DNA of 14,651 nt from Anaeroplasmataceae bacterium (lineage in GTDB: Bacteria > Bacillota_I > Bacilli_A > Acholeplasmatales > Anaeroplasmataceae). Position 1 is the stretch's first letter. Each line of letters opens with the position of its first letter. The notes under the pieces were generated by a model. It saw only the letters and a program-made list of their open reading frames with translations, was not told the DNA's origin and searched no databases. Location of the stretch: NCBI GenBank assembly GCA_020024985.1, contig JAHHSW010000010.1:1-14651 (forward strand), in the 5' to 3' direction. Both the position numbers and the translations under genes were made by a program. Shown piece by piece: positions 1-6,596 of this stretch.

Positions 1-10
1 ATTACATTCT

Positions 11-26
11 ATGCTATCATTATAGT
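11..26 (+). promoter_or_regulatory. possible extended -10 promoter for pcp
   Basis: TGCTATCAT at 12-20 fits an extended -10 element (TGn before TATCAT), with a second possible -10, TATAGT, at 21-26. Any -35 box would lie off the window. The position, about 20 nt before the ribosome binding site, suits pcp, but AT-rich sequence gives such matches easily. Confidence 0.3.
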
Positions 27-46
27 AATTCAAGGAGGCAAATTTT

Positions 47-640
47 ATGAAAATATTAATTACGGGCTTTGATCCCTTCAATAATGCTAGTATAAATCCA
101 TCCTATGAGGCAGTTAAGCTGCTTCCTGATAAAATTTTGGATAAGGAAATAACTAAGCTTTTAATTCCAACTAGCTTCAAAAGAAGCTTTTTGACTCTAA
201 AGGCTGTTTTAGATAAAAATAATTTTGATGCTGTTATCCTTGTTGGTCAAGCAGGAGGTAGAGCTGGTATATCAATTGAAAAGGTTGCAATAAACTATAT
301 GGACGCAAATATAGCTGATAATGATGGCTTTATTGCTAAGGACTCATTTATTTATCCTAATGAAAGAGAGGCCTACTTCTCTACTCTTCCATTAATCAAA
401 ATGAAGGATGAGCTTTTAAAAAATAATATTAGCGCGCATATAAGCTATACAGCCGGTAGCTTTGTATGTAATTATTTACTATATAATACTCTAAGATATA
501 CCTTAAATACTAATACCAAGGCCTGCTTCATCCATGTACCATTTTTAGATACTCAGGCCACAATCAATAATCATACCTATCCTTCTATGACCCTTGAGGA
601 AATAGTGAAGGCTCTAGAGCTATTAATAAAAGCAATTTAA
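47..640 (+). CDS. pcp: pyroglutamyl-peptidase I (pyrrolidone-carboxylate peptidase)
   Basis: This cytosolic cysteine peptidase (family C15) removes N-terminal pyroglutamate from peptides. Seen in the 197-aa product: the N-terminal TGFDPF motif, GQAGGRAGI near residues 67-75 with the expected catalytic Glu at E78, TAGSFVCN with catalytic C141, and HVPF with catalytic H163. All three members of the family triad are therefore present. The length is close to the usual 200-215 aa. The ATG is preceded by AAGGAGG at 32-38 with an 8-nt spacer, so the start is firm. The gene is a single + strand unit closed by a strong terminator and converges on the SPFH operon. Residues near position 100 vary from better-known homologues, but nothing suggests inactivation. 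Confidence 0.96.
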   Translation: MKILITGFDPFNNASINPSYEAVKLLPDKILDKEITKLLIPTSFKRSFLTLKAVLDKNNFDAVILVGQAGGRAGISIEKVAINYMDANIADNDGFIAKDSFIYPNEREAYFSTLPLIKMKDELLKNNISAHISYTAGSFVCNYLLYNTLRYTLNTNTKACFIHVPFLDTQATINNHTYPSMTLEEIVKALELLIKAI

Positions 641-651
641 ATATAATTAAT

Positions 652-688
652 AGAGCACTACTTCTAATTAGCAAATAGTGCTCTTTTT
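652..688 (+). terminator. intrinsic terminator of pcp
   Basis: The 9-bp perfect stem AGAGCACTA (652-660) / TAGTGCTCT (676-684) is followed by a T run. It lies 12 nt after the pcp stop and points along the + strand. Confidence 0.9.
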
Positions 689-690
689 AT

Positions 691-723
691 ATAAAAAAAA
701 TCGGAGCCATAATAAGCTCCGAT
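691..723 (-). terminator. intrinsic terminator of the SPFH/NfeD operon
   Basis: The 8-bp stem ATCGGAGC (700-707) / GCTCCGAT (716-723) is followed on the minus strand by an 8-nt T run (complement of 693-700). It sits 6 nt after the SPFH gene stop, back to back with the pcp terminator, so the convergent units are insulated from each other. Confidence 0.9.
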
Positions 724-728
724 GATAA

Positions 729-1691
729 TTATTTAGCTTCCTTTGTTGCCTTAGCAATTTCTGCAATTGAAGCTACGGCTCCTGCCATATTTTGCATATC
801 TGATGGAATAATAAGCTTTGTTGACTGACCATCTGCAACCTTTTGCATTGCCTCATAGCTCTTAAGCTTTAAAACAGCCTCAGTTACATCAGCGCTCTTT
901 AGGCTCTTAAGACCATCGGCCTCTGCCTCACGCATAAGCCTAACACCCTCAGCCTCAGCAGTCTTAATCTTTAAAATAGATTCTGCTTCACCCTCAGACT
1001 TTAAAATCATAGCTTCCTTCTCAGCAGCTGCCTTTAATACCTGAGATTCCTTTTCACCCTCAGCTAAAAGAATTTGGCTCTTCTTTTCACCTTCAGCAAG
1101 TAAAATCTTTTCACGACGCTCACGCTCAGCTCTCATCTGGCGCTCCATTGCATCTCTAATGTCCTTTGGAGGTAAAATATTTTTAACCTCTACTCTATTT
1201 ACCTTAATTCCCCATGGATCAGTTGCCTCATCTAAAATGGCACGCATCTTGGTATTAATTATGTCTCTTGAGGTTAAGGTTTCATCTAAATCTAATTCAC
1301 CAATAATATTACGAAGGGTAGTAGCACTTAAATTTTCAATAGCGCCTACTGGATTTTCAACACCATAAGCATATAGCTTAGGGTCAGTTACCTGAAAGAA
1401 TACAACTGTATCAATTTGCATTGTTACATTATCCTTTGTAATAACTGGCTGTGGATCAAAATCCTTTATTTGCTCCTTCATAGAAATTACATATGATACT
1501 CTATCTACAAATGGTAATAGAAAATGGAAGCCTACTCCCCAGGTAGCATAATATCCACCTAATCTTTCTACTACGTACTTATTAGTTTGCTTAACAATTC
1601 TAATTCTTGAAATACAATATCCAGCAATAACTAATAAAATAACTGAAATTACAACTGCTGCTACAATTCCACCTGTCTGTGCTAAAAACAT
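729..1691 (-). CDS. SPFH/stomatin-like membrane protein (QmcA/YbbK type)
   Basis: This is a membrane-anchored scaffold of the stomatin/prohibitin/flotillin superfamily, thought to organise membrane microdomains and often paired with NfeD proteins. The 320-aa product has one N-terminal membrane segment (about residues 4-27) and an SPFH domain (about 30-180) with RLGGYYATWGVG and the conserved NxxATTLRNIIGELDLDETL region. A charged coiled coil follows, with repeated AEGEK-type blocks (about 180-265), and an Ala-rich tail. An ATG at 1715 in the same frame would give 8 extra residues, but those codons contain the AAGGAGG ribosome binding site itself (complement of 1701-1707). It lies 9 nt before the ATG at 1691, so 1691 is the real start. 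The gene is last in the operon, 16 nt after nfeD. Confidence 0.93.
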   Translation of the reverse strand: MFLAQTGGIVAAVVISVILLVIAGYCISRIRIVKQTNKYVVERLGGYYATWGVGFHFLLPFVDRVSYVISMKEQIKDFDPQPVITKDNVTMQIDTVVFFQVTDPKLYAYGVENPVGAIENLSATTLRNIIGELDLDETLTSRDIINTKMRAILDEATDPWGIKVNRVEVKNILPPKDIRDAMERQMRAERERREKILLAEGEKKSQILLAEGEKESQVLKAAAEKEAMILKSEGEAESILKIKTAEAEGVRLMREAEADGLKSLKSADVTEAVLKLKSYEAMQKVADGQSTKLIIPSDMQNMAGAVASIAEIAKATKEAK

Positions 1692-1707
1692 AAACAATAA
1701 TCCTCCT

Positions 1708-2151
1708 TTATTCATCTATTTTTTTCACAACTACTCTGTTTCCCTTTATAGCTACTACCTCTACTAGTGAATCCTTAACAATAGCCTCATCACTATCCTC
1801 CATAAGTATTGCAGTGTAGGTAATACCATTAAGCTTTACGCTTCCTGCCTCATACTTATCAATATCACTAATAGCCTTTAGCCTTTTTCCAACAAATTCA
1901 TCAGTGTTGGTATTTCTAACCTGCCTATCCATAAGCCTTTTAACAAATGGTCTAGTACCAATTAAGGCAGCCACAGAAATCACTGAGAAAACAATAATTT
2001 CTGCCCAGTAAACCATAAAATTAGAAATACACATAGCTACTAATGAACCAACTGAAAACCAAATAGAAACTAGATCCTGTGTTACAGCCTCTATTATAAT
2101 AGCTAAAACAAATATTGCTAACCAAATCCAAATCATATATTGCTCAATCAT
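1708..2151 (-). CDS. NfeD-like membrane protein with C-terminal OB domain (YbbJ type)
   Basis: The 147-aa short-form NfeD protein has three predicted membrane segments (about residues 7-23, 28-45 and 50-67), followed by a soluble beta-rich domain (about 85-145) of the NfeD C-terminal OB type. A recognisable stretch is GTRPFVKRLM right after the last membrane segment. Short NfeD proteins lack the ClpP-like protease domain and usually sit beside an SPFH gene, with which they are thought to act at the membrane. That pairing is seen here. The ribosome binding site AGGAGGA (complement of 2161-2167) lies 9 nt before the ATG and just beyond the stop of the upstream gene. Family assignment is firm; the precise role is not known. 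Confidence 0.9.
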   Translation of the reverse strand: MIEQYMIWIWLAIFVLAIIIEAVTQDLVSIWFSVGSLVAMCISNFMVYWAEIIVFSVISVAALIGTRPFVKRLMDRQVRNTNTDEFVGKRLKAISDIDKYEAGSVKLNGITYTAILMEDSDEAIVKDSLVEVVAIKGNRVVVKKIDE

Positions 2152-2153
2152 AA

Positions 2154-2528
2154 TTAAATATCCTCCTCAATATCAATTACTATTGCTCTTTTTACCTCAT
2201 CATAATATGCCCTATACCTTAAAAAGCTCTTGGCAGGTATTTCTAGCTTAAATATTCTTTTAATATAATCGACTAATCCTCTTGAGCATATTCTAGCATA
2301 GGTTTTGCTAATTGACAATGCTAATAATGAGCTTTCCTTTACCTCACCATTTAAGGCCTTGTCCTTGTCATATAAAAAGACATATATCTTTCCTTCATCG
2401 CTATCTGCTCCAACCCTAACCCTATAGATATTTTCTAAATACCTTAAAAGAACCTTGTTGAATGTTATATGACCTTCATAAATAGACGCAGCTCCCTTAA
2501 CATCATCTGTATCAAAAAATGTTAACAA
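2154..2528 (-). CDS. unrecognised 124-aa protein, first gene of the SPFH/NfeD operon
   Basis: I do not recognise the family. The product is soluble-looking, with no signal peptide or membrane segment once the right start is used. It has a predicted mix of strands and helices, motifs such as SIYEGHITFNK near the N-terminus and SKTYARICSRGLVDYI in the C-terminal half, and an acidic tail (IDIEEDI). The frame is open up to 2591, but the extra 21 residues would overlap the promoter at 2551-2578. The better start is the TTG at 2528, preceded by AAGGAAGGTGAT (complement of 2533-2544), an extended match to the 16S rRNA 3' end. The stop falls 2 nt before the nfeD ATG and overlaps nothing else, which suggests coupled translation. 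The internal SKTYARIC segment could be nucleic-acid binding, but this is a guess. Confidence 0.75.
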   Translation of the reverse strand: MLTFFDTDDVKGAASIYEGHITFNKVLLRYLENIYRVRVGADSDEGKIYVFLYDKDKALNGEVKESSLLALSISKTYARICSRGLVDYIKRIFKLEIPAKSFLRYRAYYDEVKRAIVIDIEEDI

Positions 2529-2550
2529 GAAAATCACCTTCCTTACCCTT

Positions 2551-2578
2551 ATTATATAACAAAAAAAGAATAATTCAA
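2551..2578 (-). promoter_or_regulatory. sigma-A promoter of the 124-aa gene-nfeD-SPFH operon
   Basis: The -35 TTGAAT (complement of 2573-2578), a 16-nt spacer and the perfect -10 TATAAT (complement of 2551-2556) place transcription start near 2544. That leaves a very short leader, beginning at the ribosome binding site of the TTG start at 2528. Confidence 0.65.
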
Positions 2579-2608
2579 CAAAAATCGTCAAATCATTCTT
2601 AAAAATTC

Positions 2609-2632
2609 ATAAAAATTATTTTATATTTTTAT
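2609..2632 (-). terminator. weak AT-only hairpin at the cvfB stop
   Basis: The 8-bp stem ATAAAAAT (2609-2616) / ATTTTTAT (2625-2632) contains the cvfB stop codon in its first arm on the minus strand. With no G-C pairs in the stem it is a weak terminator candidate, but no better one follows before the next promoter. Confidence 0.3.
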
Positions 2633-3471
2633 CTAACAAGAAAGGTTTTACTTTCATCAAAATCAATAATATGCTCCTTATATAAGCCACCATAAGCTCT
2701 CTTAAAGGCCTTTCTACTCATCTTAAGTAGGCTCTCTACCTCCTCAGCTGATGACTTAGCTGTAAGTGGCATTGTGCCATGATTATTCCTTAAAAAGCCT
2801 AAAATGATTTCCTTATCAGTATCAATCATTTCTTCCTTTTGAGCATTTAAGGTACCATAATATTCCTCATCCATAGCCTTAGTAATACATACCTCACAGC
2901 TAGAGCCCATTCTATGCTTACCTCTATACTGGGTTAATGGAACATAAACATACATCTTATCCTCTGTAATAACACCAATTCCCTTATCAGTGATTCTACA
3001 TACATAGCCCATAACATGCTCACGCTCAGCATACATATGCTTAGCATGTACACCAATAATATCAAATCTATTTAATGGCTTACCAACTAAAGTACCCTTT
3101 CTTTCCTTTAATCTAATAAATAGGGTATCATCAATCGCTGGCCATAGGCTTTCATCAAATGGAAGGTAATCTCTTGATATTAAAACATCCTTTGGAGTAT
3201 TAATATTAACAAATACACCTGTACCTGGTATAACATCTACTACCTTAACAAAGCCTGGCTCCTCCATAGTACAAAATGGCTTAACCTCGGTCGCAGTCAT
3301 TCTCTTAGACTTATCAGAATAAATAAATACCTCTACCTCTTCACTATCCTTATGCTCCTTAAGGCTTTGCGCAAAGTGTAATAGCACCTCATCAGTACTA
3401 TCTGTTAGCATATATCCTAAATCTGATTTTCTCACTACCCTTAGGGTATTAAATTCACCTATTTTAATCAA
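2629..3471 (-). CDS. cvfB: CvfB-family S1-domain RNA-binding protein (YitL-like)
   Basis: CvfB proteins bind RNA and, in Staphylococcus aureus, influence virulence gene expression; the mechanism is only partly known. The 280-aa product matches the family layout: three S1-like OB domains (about residues 3-65, 72-137 and 148-210) and a C-terminal winged helix (about 220-278). The latter carries the family signature MSRKAFKRAYGGLYK (251-265) and MPLTAKSSAEEV before it. The length is typical. The start is TTG at 3471; its T and G are shared with the TGA stop of the upstream small gene (TTGA overlap). The ribosome binding site AAGGATGGTGA lies inside that gene's last codons, implying coupled translation. 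Function is inferred from the family. Confidence 0.93.
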   Translation of the reverse strand: MIKIGEFNTLRVVRKSDLGYMLTDSTDEVLLHFAQSLKEHKDSEEVEVFIYSDKSKRMTATEVKPFCTMEEPGFVKVVDVIPGTGVFVNINTPKDVLISRDYLPFDESLWPAIDDTLFIRLKERKGTLVGKPLNRFDIIGVHAKHMYAEREHVMGYVCRITDKGIGVITEDKMYVYVPLTQYRGKHRMGSSCEVCITKAMDEEYYGTLNAQKEEMIDTDKEIILGFLRNNHGTMPLTAKSSAEEVESLLKMSRKAFKRAYGGLYKEHIIDFDESKTFLVR

Positions 3472-3611
3472 TTTCGGTCACCATCCTTATAATTTCTATC
3501 TGTTTGCTTTAAATACATTTCCTTTTTATCCTTGAATGTAGCTCTTGGTCTTTTTCCACCCTCATATTTCTTAATTAAATCCTTTTGGGCCTGTGTTAGC
3601 TCCTTATCCAC
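3468..3611 (-). CDS. 47-aa basic small protein upstream of and coupled to cvfB
   Basis: This short open frame reads from GTG at 3611 to TGA at 3468-3470. It is highly charged (Lys, Arg, Asp, Glu-rich) with no hydrophobic segment, and contains the stretches KDLIKKYEGGKRPRATF and YKDGDRN. I do not recognise a family. Support for translation: a promoter with extended -10 just upstream (3635-3643), AAAGAGG (complement of 3621-3627) 9 nt before the GTG, and a stop codon overlapping the cvfB TTG start. An ATG at 3620 is in frame but directly abuts the ribosome binding site, so GTG is preferred; using ATG would give 50 aa. It could be a real small protein acting with CvfB, or a leader peptide that sets cvfB translation. 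Confidence 0.65.
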   Translation of the reverse strand: MDKELTQAQKDLIKKYEGGKRPRATFKDKKEMYLKQTDRNYKDGDRN

Positions 3612-3634
3612 ATTTATCATCCTCTTTCTATCTA

Positions 3635-3662
3635 ATTATACCATACAATTGCCTTTAGTCTA
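3635..3662 (-). promoter_or_regulatory. extended -10 promoter of the small gene-cvfB operon
   Basis: TGGTATAAT (complement of 3635-3643) is a perfect extended -10. A weak -35, TAGACT (complement of 3657-3662), sits 16 nt upstream of the TATAAT. Start is expected near 3628, immediately before the ribosome binding site. It is divergent from the + strand promoter at 3690-3718. Confidence 0.65.
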
Positions 3663-3689
3663 TTTTAAAATTTATTATTATTCTTTAGT

Positions 3690-3718
3690 TTGACAAACGC
3701 TTTCATAAGTGTTATTAT
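3690..3718 (+). promoter_or_regulatory. near-consensus sigma-A promoter with no downstream protein gene
   Basis: Perfect -35 TTGACA (3690-3695), a 17-nt spacer and -10 TATTAT (3713-3718, one mismatch) form one of the two best promoters in the window. Start is expected near 3725. No + strand reading frame follows, and the transcript would end at the terminator at 3764-3801. Confidence 0.75.
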
Positions 3719-3724
3719 ATTAAT

Positions 3725-3801
3725 GTAAGGAAATAACTTTTCAAAATAATCTCTCCCAAAGCGAAAGGGATGCTAGCTTTATAGCATCCCTTTCTTTTTT
3801 T
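3725..3801 (+). ncRNA. candidate small RNA, about 77 nt
   Basis: The predicted transcript runs from the strong promoter at 3690-3718 to the intrinsic terminator ending about 3801. It contains no credible reading frame: the ATG codons at 3723 and 3770 are followed by stops within a few codons. The 5' part is AU-rich and probably unstructured, with the pyrimidine motif TCTCTCCC at 3750-3757 just before the terminator stem. C-rich, single-stranded motifs next to a terminator are common in Firmicutes small RNAs that pair with Shine-Dalgarno sequences, so a role as a trans-acting regulator is plausible but inferred. The last few bases are antisense to the surE stop codon. It could instead be a remnant of a lost gene's leader. 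It belongs to no RNA family I recognise. Confidence 0.5.
3764..3801 (+). terminator. strong intrinsic terminator of the candidate small RNA
   Basis: The 12-bp perfect stem AAAGGGATGCTA (3764-3775) / TAGCATCCCTTT (3782-3793) has a 6-nt loop and is followed on the + strand by CTTTTTTT (3794-3801). On the minus strand, after surE, the same hairpin is followed by CGCTTTGGG, so it is a poor terminator in that direction. Confidence 0.85.
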
Positions 3802-4519
3802 ATAGCTTTATTTTTTCTAATGCCTCTAAATTAGTCTGATCAACCTTAAGTGGAACTATAGTTATATAGCCCTTATCAGCTAAATATACATCAGTATCCT
3901 CTCTTTTATCAAATATATATGGATAGGATTCATCAATATATAATTCACCGTCCCTACTATACTTAGAGGTAAATATTTTATCTCCCTGCTTACATACCCT
4001 TGTACCGGTAGATTCACTATATCCCTTAACTGGGAAATTAATATTTAAGGCATATTCCTTAGAATATAGCCTCTTATTAAATATTAGCTCAAGAAGAGGA
4101 TCTAATTCCTTCTCTACTATTTTAAAGCAAGAAACATCAGTTGAAATAGCCACTCCTGGAATCCCCTCAATTAAGGCCTCACGAGCTACTGATACAGTTC
4201 CTGAATATATAATATCGGTTCCAAGATTAAGACCATTATTACAGCCAGAAAATACTATATCAAATTTAACATCAAGTGCTCCTGTAGCAAGCCTTACACA
4301 GTCTGCAGGTACACCTGAGGTTTTATAGCATATTACTCCAGGGATTTTCTCTACCCTCTTAAGCTCTATTGGTCTATGTAGAACTATGCTATGGCTGCTT
4401 GCGCTTCTTGGCCTATCTGGAGCTATAACGTAGACATTACCATATTTAGTTAGCCTAGAGGCTAATAGCTCTATACCATATGCATCTATTCCATCATCAT
4501 TACAAACTAATATATTCAC
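3800..4519 (-). CDS. surE: 5'/3'-nucleotidase SurE
   Basis: SurE is a metal-dependent phosphatase acting on nucleoside 5'- and 3'-monophosphates and, in some species, short polyphosphate. Seen in the 239-aa product: the N-terminal NDDGID motif with metal ligands D8 and D9, APDRPRSASSHSI with the conserved Ser region near residue 39, and SGCNNGLNLGTDIIYSGTV with metal ligand N94. The length is normal (about 240-260 aa). The start is GTG at 4519 with AGGAGAGA (complement of 4526-4533) about 6 nt before it. The gene is second in an operon with the class I amidotransferase-like gene, 17 nt downstream of its stop. Its own stop lies in the T run of the opposing small-RNA terminator. Confidence 0.96.
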   Translation of the reverse strand: MNILVCNDDGIDAYGIELLASRLTKYGNVYVIAPDRPRSASSHSIVLHRPIELKRVEKIPGVICYKTSGVPADCVRLATGALDVKFDIVFSGCNNGLNLGTDIIYSGTVSVAREALIEGIPGVAISTDVSCFKIVEKELDPLLELIFNKRLYSKEYALNINFPVKGYSESTGTRVCKQGDKIFTSKYSRDGELYIDESYPYIFDKREDTDVYLADKGYITIVPLKVDQTNLEALEKIKL

Positions 4520-4536
4520 AAAAAATCTCTCCTAAA

Positions 4537-5232
4537 CTATTTATTACAGCTATTTATAAATTCCTTAAATATTTTTTCACTAAAGCTTTCATTCTCTAGC
4601 ATCTCAGGGTGCCACTGGAAGGCCCAAAGGAATTTTTTACTAGGCTCATAATAAGCCTCAATAAGCCCATCACTAGCTAAAGCCATAGGTCTTAACACAC
4701 TAGCAAGCCTCTTAATACCCTGATGATGTACACTATTAACCTTAGTTATTTCACCAAAGCTACGTAAAGGTGTATCCTCTAAGGTCTTTACACAGTGGAA
4801 ACCTACATTATAAGGCTTCTCCTGATGGTGCTCAATTCCTTCAAATTCCTCATATAAATCCTGATATAATGAGCCACCAAGTAAAGCATTTATTATTTGA
4901 GAGCCACGACAAATACCTAAAATTGGCTTATTCTCCTGATAGGCTACCCTAAATACCTTAGCCTCAATATTATCTCTAGCCTCATTTATTTTTCCACAGT
5001 AAGGAGCCTTAGCCTCATTATAAAGCTCAGGATTTACATCCTCACCACCTGGGAAAATATAACCATCTATATGCTTATTTAATTCATAAATATCCTCTAT
5101 AGCTAAATCTAGTGGTAAAACAACTGGAATTCCCCCTGCCTTTTCAACTCTATTTAAATAATATGGAAGCATCCATAGGCTTTCCATTTCCATATCATAT
5201 AATGGAAGAATACCGATTACTGGCTTATTCAC
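4537..5232 (-). CDS. class I glutamine amidotransferase-like hydrolase (peptidase C26, PuuD-like)
   Basis: The 231-aa product belongs to the gamma-glutamyl hydrolase family that includes PuuD, which splits gamma-glutamyl-GABA in putrescine degradation. Seen: FPGGEDVNPELY (60-71), the nucleophile elbow GICRGSQ with C108, VHHQG (168-172), and the catalytic QWHPE with H208 and E210, so the triad is complete. The length is typical. No other putrescine-degradation gene is nearby, so the real substrate is unknown; a general gamma-glutamyl hydrolase is as likely. The start is GTG at 5232, with TGAGG (complement of 5240-5244) 7 nt before it. It is first in the operon with surE, under the promoter at 5305-5333. 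Confidence 0.9.
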   Translation of the reverse strand: MNKPVIGILPLYDMEMESLWMLPYYLNRVEKAGGIPVVLPLDLAIEDIYELNKHIDGYIFPGGEDVNPELYNEAKAPYCGKINEARDNIEAKVFRVAYQENKPILGICRGSQIINALLGGSLYQDLYEEFEGIEHHQEKPYNVGFHCVKTLEDTPLRSFGEITKVNSVHHQGIKRLASVLRPMALASDGLIEAYYEPSKKFLWAFQWHPEMLENESFSEKIFKEFINSCNK

Positions 5233-5304
5233 ATTAAAACCTCATCTCTATATTTATATTTAACTATCCCATAGTAACCTAATTTTTATTTAGGCAGCAT
5301 TACA

Positions 5305-5333
5305 ATAATATAATAAATAAACCATCAAGTCAA
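5305..5333 (-). promoter_or_regulatory. sigma-A promoter of the C26 hydrolase-surE operon
   Basis: -35 TTGACT (complement of 5328-5333), a 17-nt spacer and -10 TATTAT (complement of 5305-5310) each carry one mismatch to consensus. Start near 5298 leaves a leader of about 65 nt. A small 5-bp hairpin (CCTAA/TTAGG, 5278-5294) lies in that leader and is probably not significant. Confidence 0.75.
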
Positions 5334-5352
5334 TTGAAATCACAATAGGGAC

Positions 5353-5380
5353 AAAAATAAGGCCAAATTTTGGCCTTATT
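5353..5380 (-). terminator. intrinsic terminator overlapping the FRG gene stop
   Basis: The 11-bp perfect stem 5356-5366 / 5370-5380 has the GGCC core 5361-5364, and a T run follows on the minus strand (complement of 5353-5357). The TAA stop at 5376-5378 is inside the first arm, so the last codons double as terminator sequence. Confidence 0.88.
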
Positions 5381-6596
5381 CATAGCTTTTTGCAATTGCA
5401 GTAGACATATGATCCTTATCAGGATACATAGTACCTGGGTTTATATTTAATAGCTCTAGCTGACGCTGAATATATGGACGATTAACAATAAATATCCTAT
5501 TTTTGCTGACAGTATGTAGGGTTCTATACTCTCCTGTCTTATAATCACATAAGCCAAAAAGAATAAAGCTACCACTTTGAGCAATGATTCTTTCATTAAT
5601 CATACCAACCTTAACATGACGTGGATGCAATAATACCTCTGGGTCAAATAGCTCCTCTGAAAAGCCTGGTAGGGTTGTCTTTACCTCAGCCACAAACCTC
5701 TTATAGGCAAGTGAGCTTTTATAAATCTCTGGGTCATTTCTTTTAATTGCCTCATTTATTTTTAAATATAGCTCCTGCTTATAATTAGTTTCTAAAACAG
5801 CTAGGCTAGACATTAGGGTTACTACATTAGAATCAGAATATTTAACATCCTTCTTGTCCTCACTCATAAATATAACCTCACCAATACCAAAGTTCTTATT
5901 CTTATAGGTAACTGGCTTATCACAGGCCATATAGAGGGCAACAAGTGGATTAGAGGTTGTATCTAATAGCCTTGTTGGCATTTTATAATGCTGCATGGTT
6001 GTTAATATCTCAATATACTTCTTATTGGCTAGCTCATTATAAAATTGAGTTTTAAAATCCATATACATATAGGATTCATTCTCATAATACCTTTTTCTTC
6101 TATATAAGGATGGTACAAGCTCATATTTAAAATAATAATGGCCTCTAAAGAAATGCTCCTTATTAGGTGTTTCTTTAGTCATCTCCTCAATAGTAGTTAT
6201 ATAATCCTGAACATTTCCAACTATATAATTTCCATTAGGTAAATGACAAAGTGACGCTAGGGCCTCTAAAAGCTCTCCTCCTGTAAATAAAGGGAAGCTT
6301 GAATTAATTCCCACATCATCTAGGGTTATATATTCTACTTCCTTAGCTAGGCTTCCGTTCATTTTAGCAAAGACATAAATGCTATACCCAGTAAAGGAGG
6401 CTCTATGCACCTTATATTTATCCTTATCAGGCTTCACTATTTTAAGGCTATTATCACTAATTTCTAAATCCACATAATCAAGCCCTGTAAGAACATGCTC
6501 TAGCTTTTCTGTAATAAAAAAGCTACCTAAGGCACTATCCTTAAAAAATACACCCTTTATATTTAATTCATTGTAAATAAGCTCATAAAGCTTCAA
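5376..6596 (-). CDS. FRG-domain protein of unknown function
   Basis: The 406-aa product has an FRG domain (about residues 125-350), named after its FRG motif, here F150-R151-G152 in HFFRGHYYFKYELVPSLYR. Also present are the second hallmark MQHYKMPTRLLDTTSNPLVALY (201-222, a long block quoted only by its ends: M201 to Y222) and the closing INERIIAQSGSFILFG (333-348). The first 120 residues and the last 50 match nothing I know. The family is uncharacterised; members are scattered and often found in accessory or phage-linked regions. The start is TTG at 6596: an in-frame stop lies just upstream and GGTGGTGAT precedes it by 3 nt. The gene follows comEC by 57 nt with no terminator between, but also has its own possible promoter. 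Confidence 0.85.
   Translation of the reverse strand: MKLYELIYNELNIKGVFFKDSALGSFFITEKLEHVLTGLDYVDLEISDNSLKIVKPDKDKYKVHRASFTGYSIYVFAKMNGSLAKEVEYITLDDVGINSSFPLFTGGELLEALASLCHLPNGNYIVGNVQDYITTIEEMTKETPNKEHFFRGHYYFKYELVPSLYRRKRYYENESYMYMDFKTQFYNELANKKYIEILTTMQHYKMPTRLLDTTSNPLVALYMACDKPVTYKNKNFGIGEVIFMSEDKKDVKYSDSNVVTLMSSLAVLETNYKQELYLKINEAIKRNDPEIYKSSLAYKRFVAEVKTTLPGFSEELFDPEVLLHPRHVKVGMINERIIAQSGSFILFGLCDYKTGEYRTLHTVSKNRIFIVNRPYIQRQLELLNINPGTMYPDKDHMSTAIAKSYE

Noticed and set aside
1159..1368. 69-aa + strand frame inside the SPFH gene
   Set aside because: Antisense to a well-conserved gene, with no ribosome binding site or recognisable product.
3764..3793. Terminator hairpin as the terminator of surE on the minus strand
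   Set aside because: On that strand the stem is followed by CGCTTTGGG, not a T run; it works best in the + direction.
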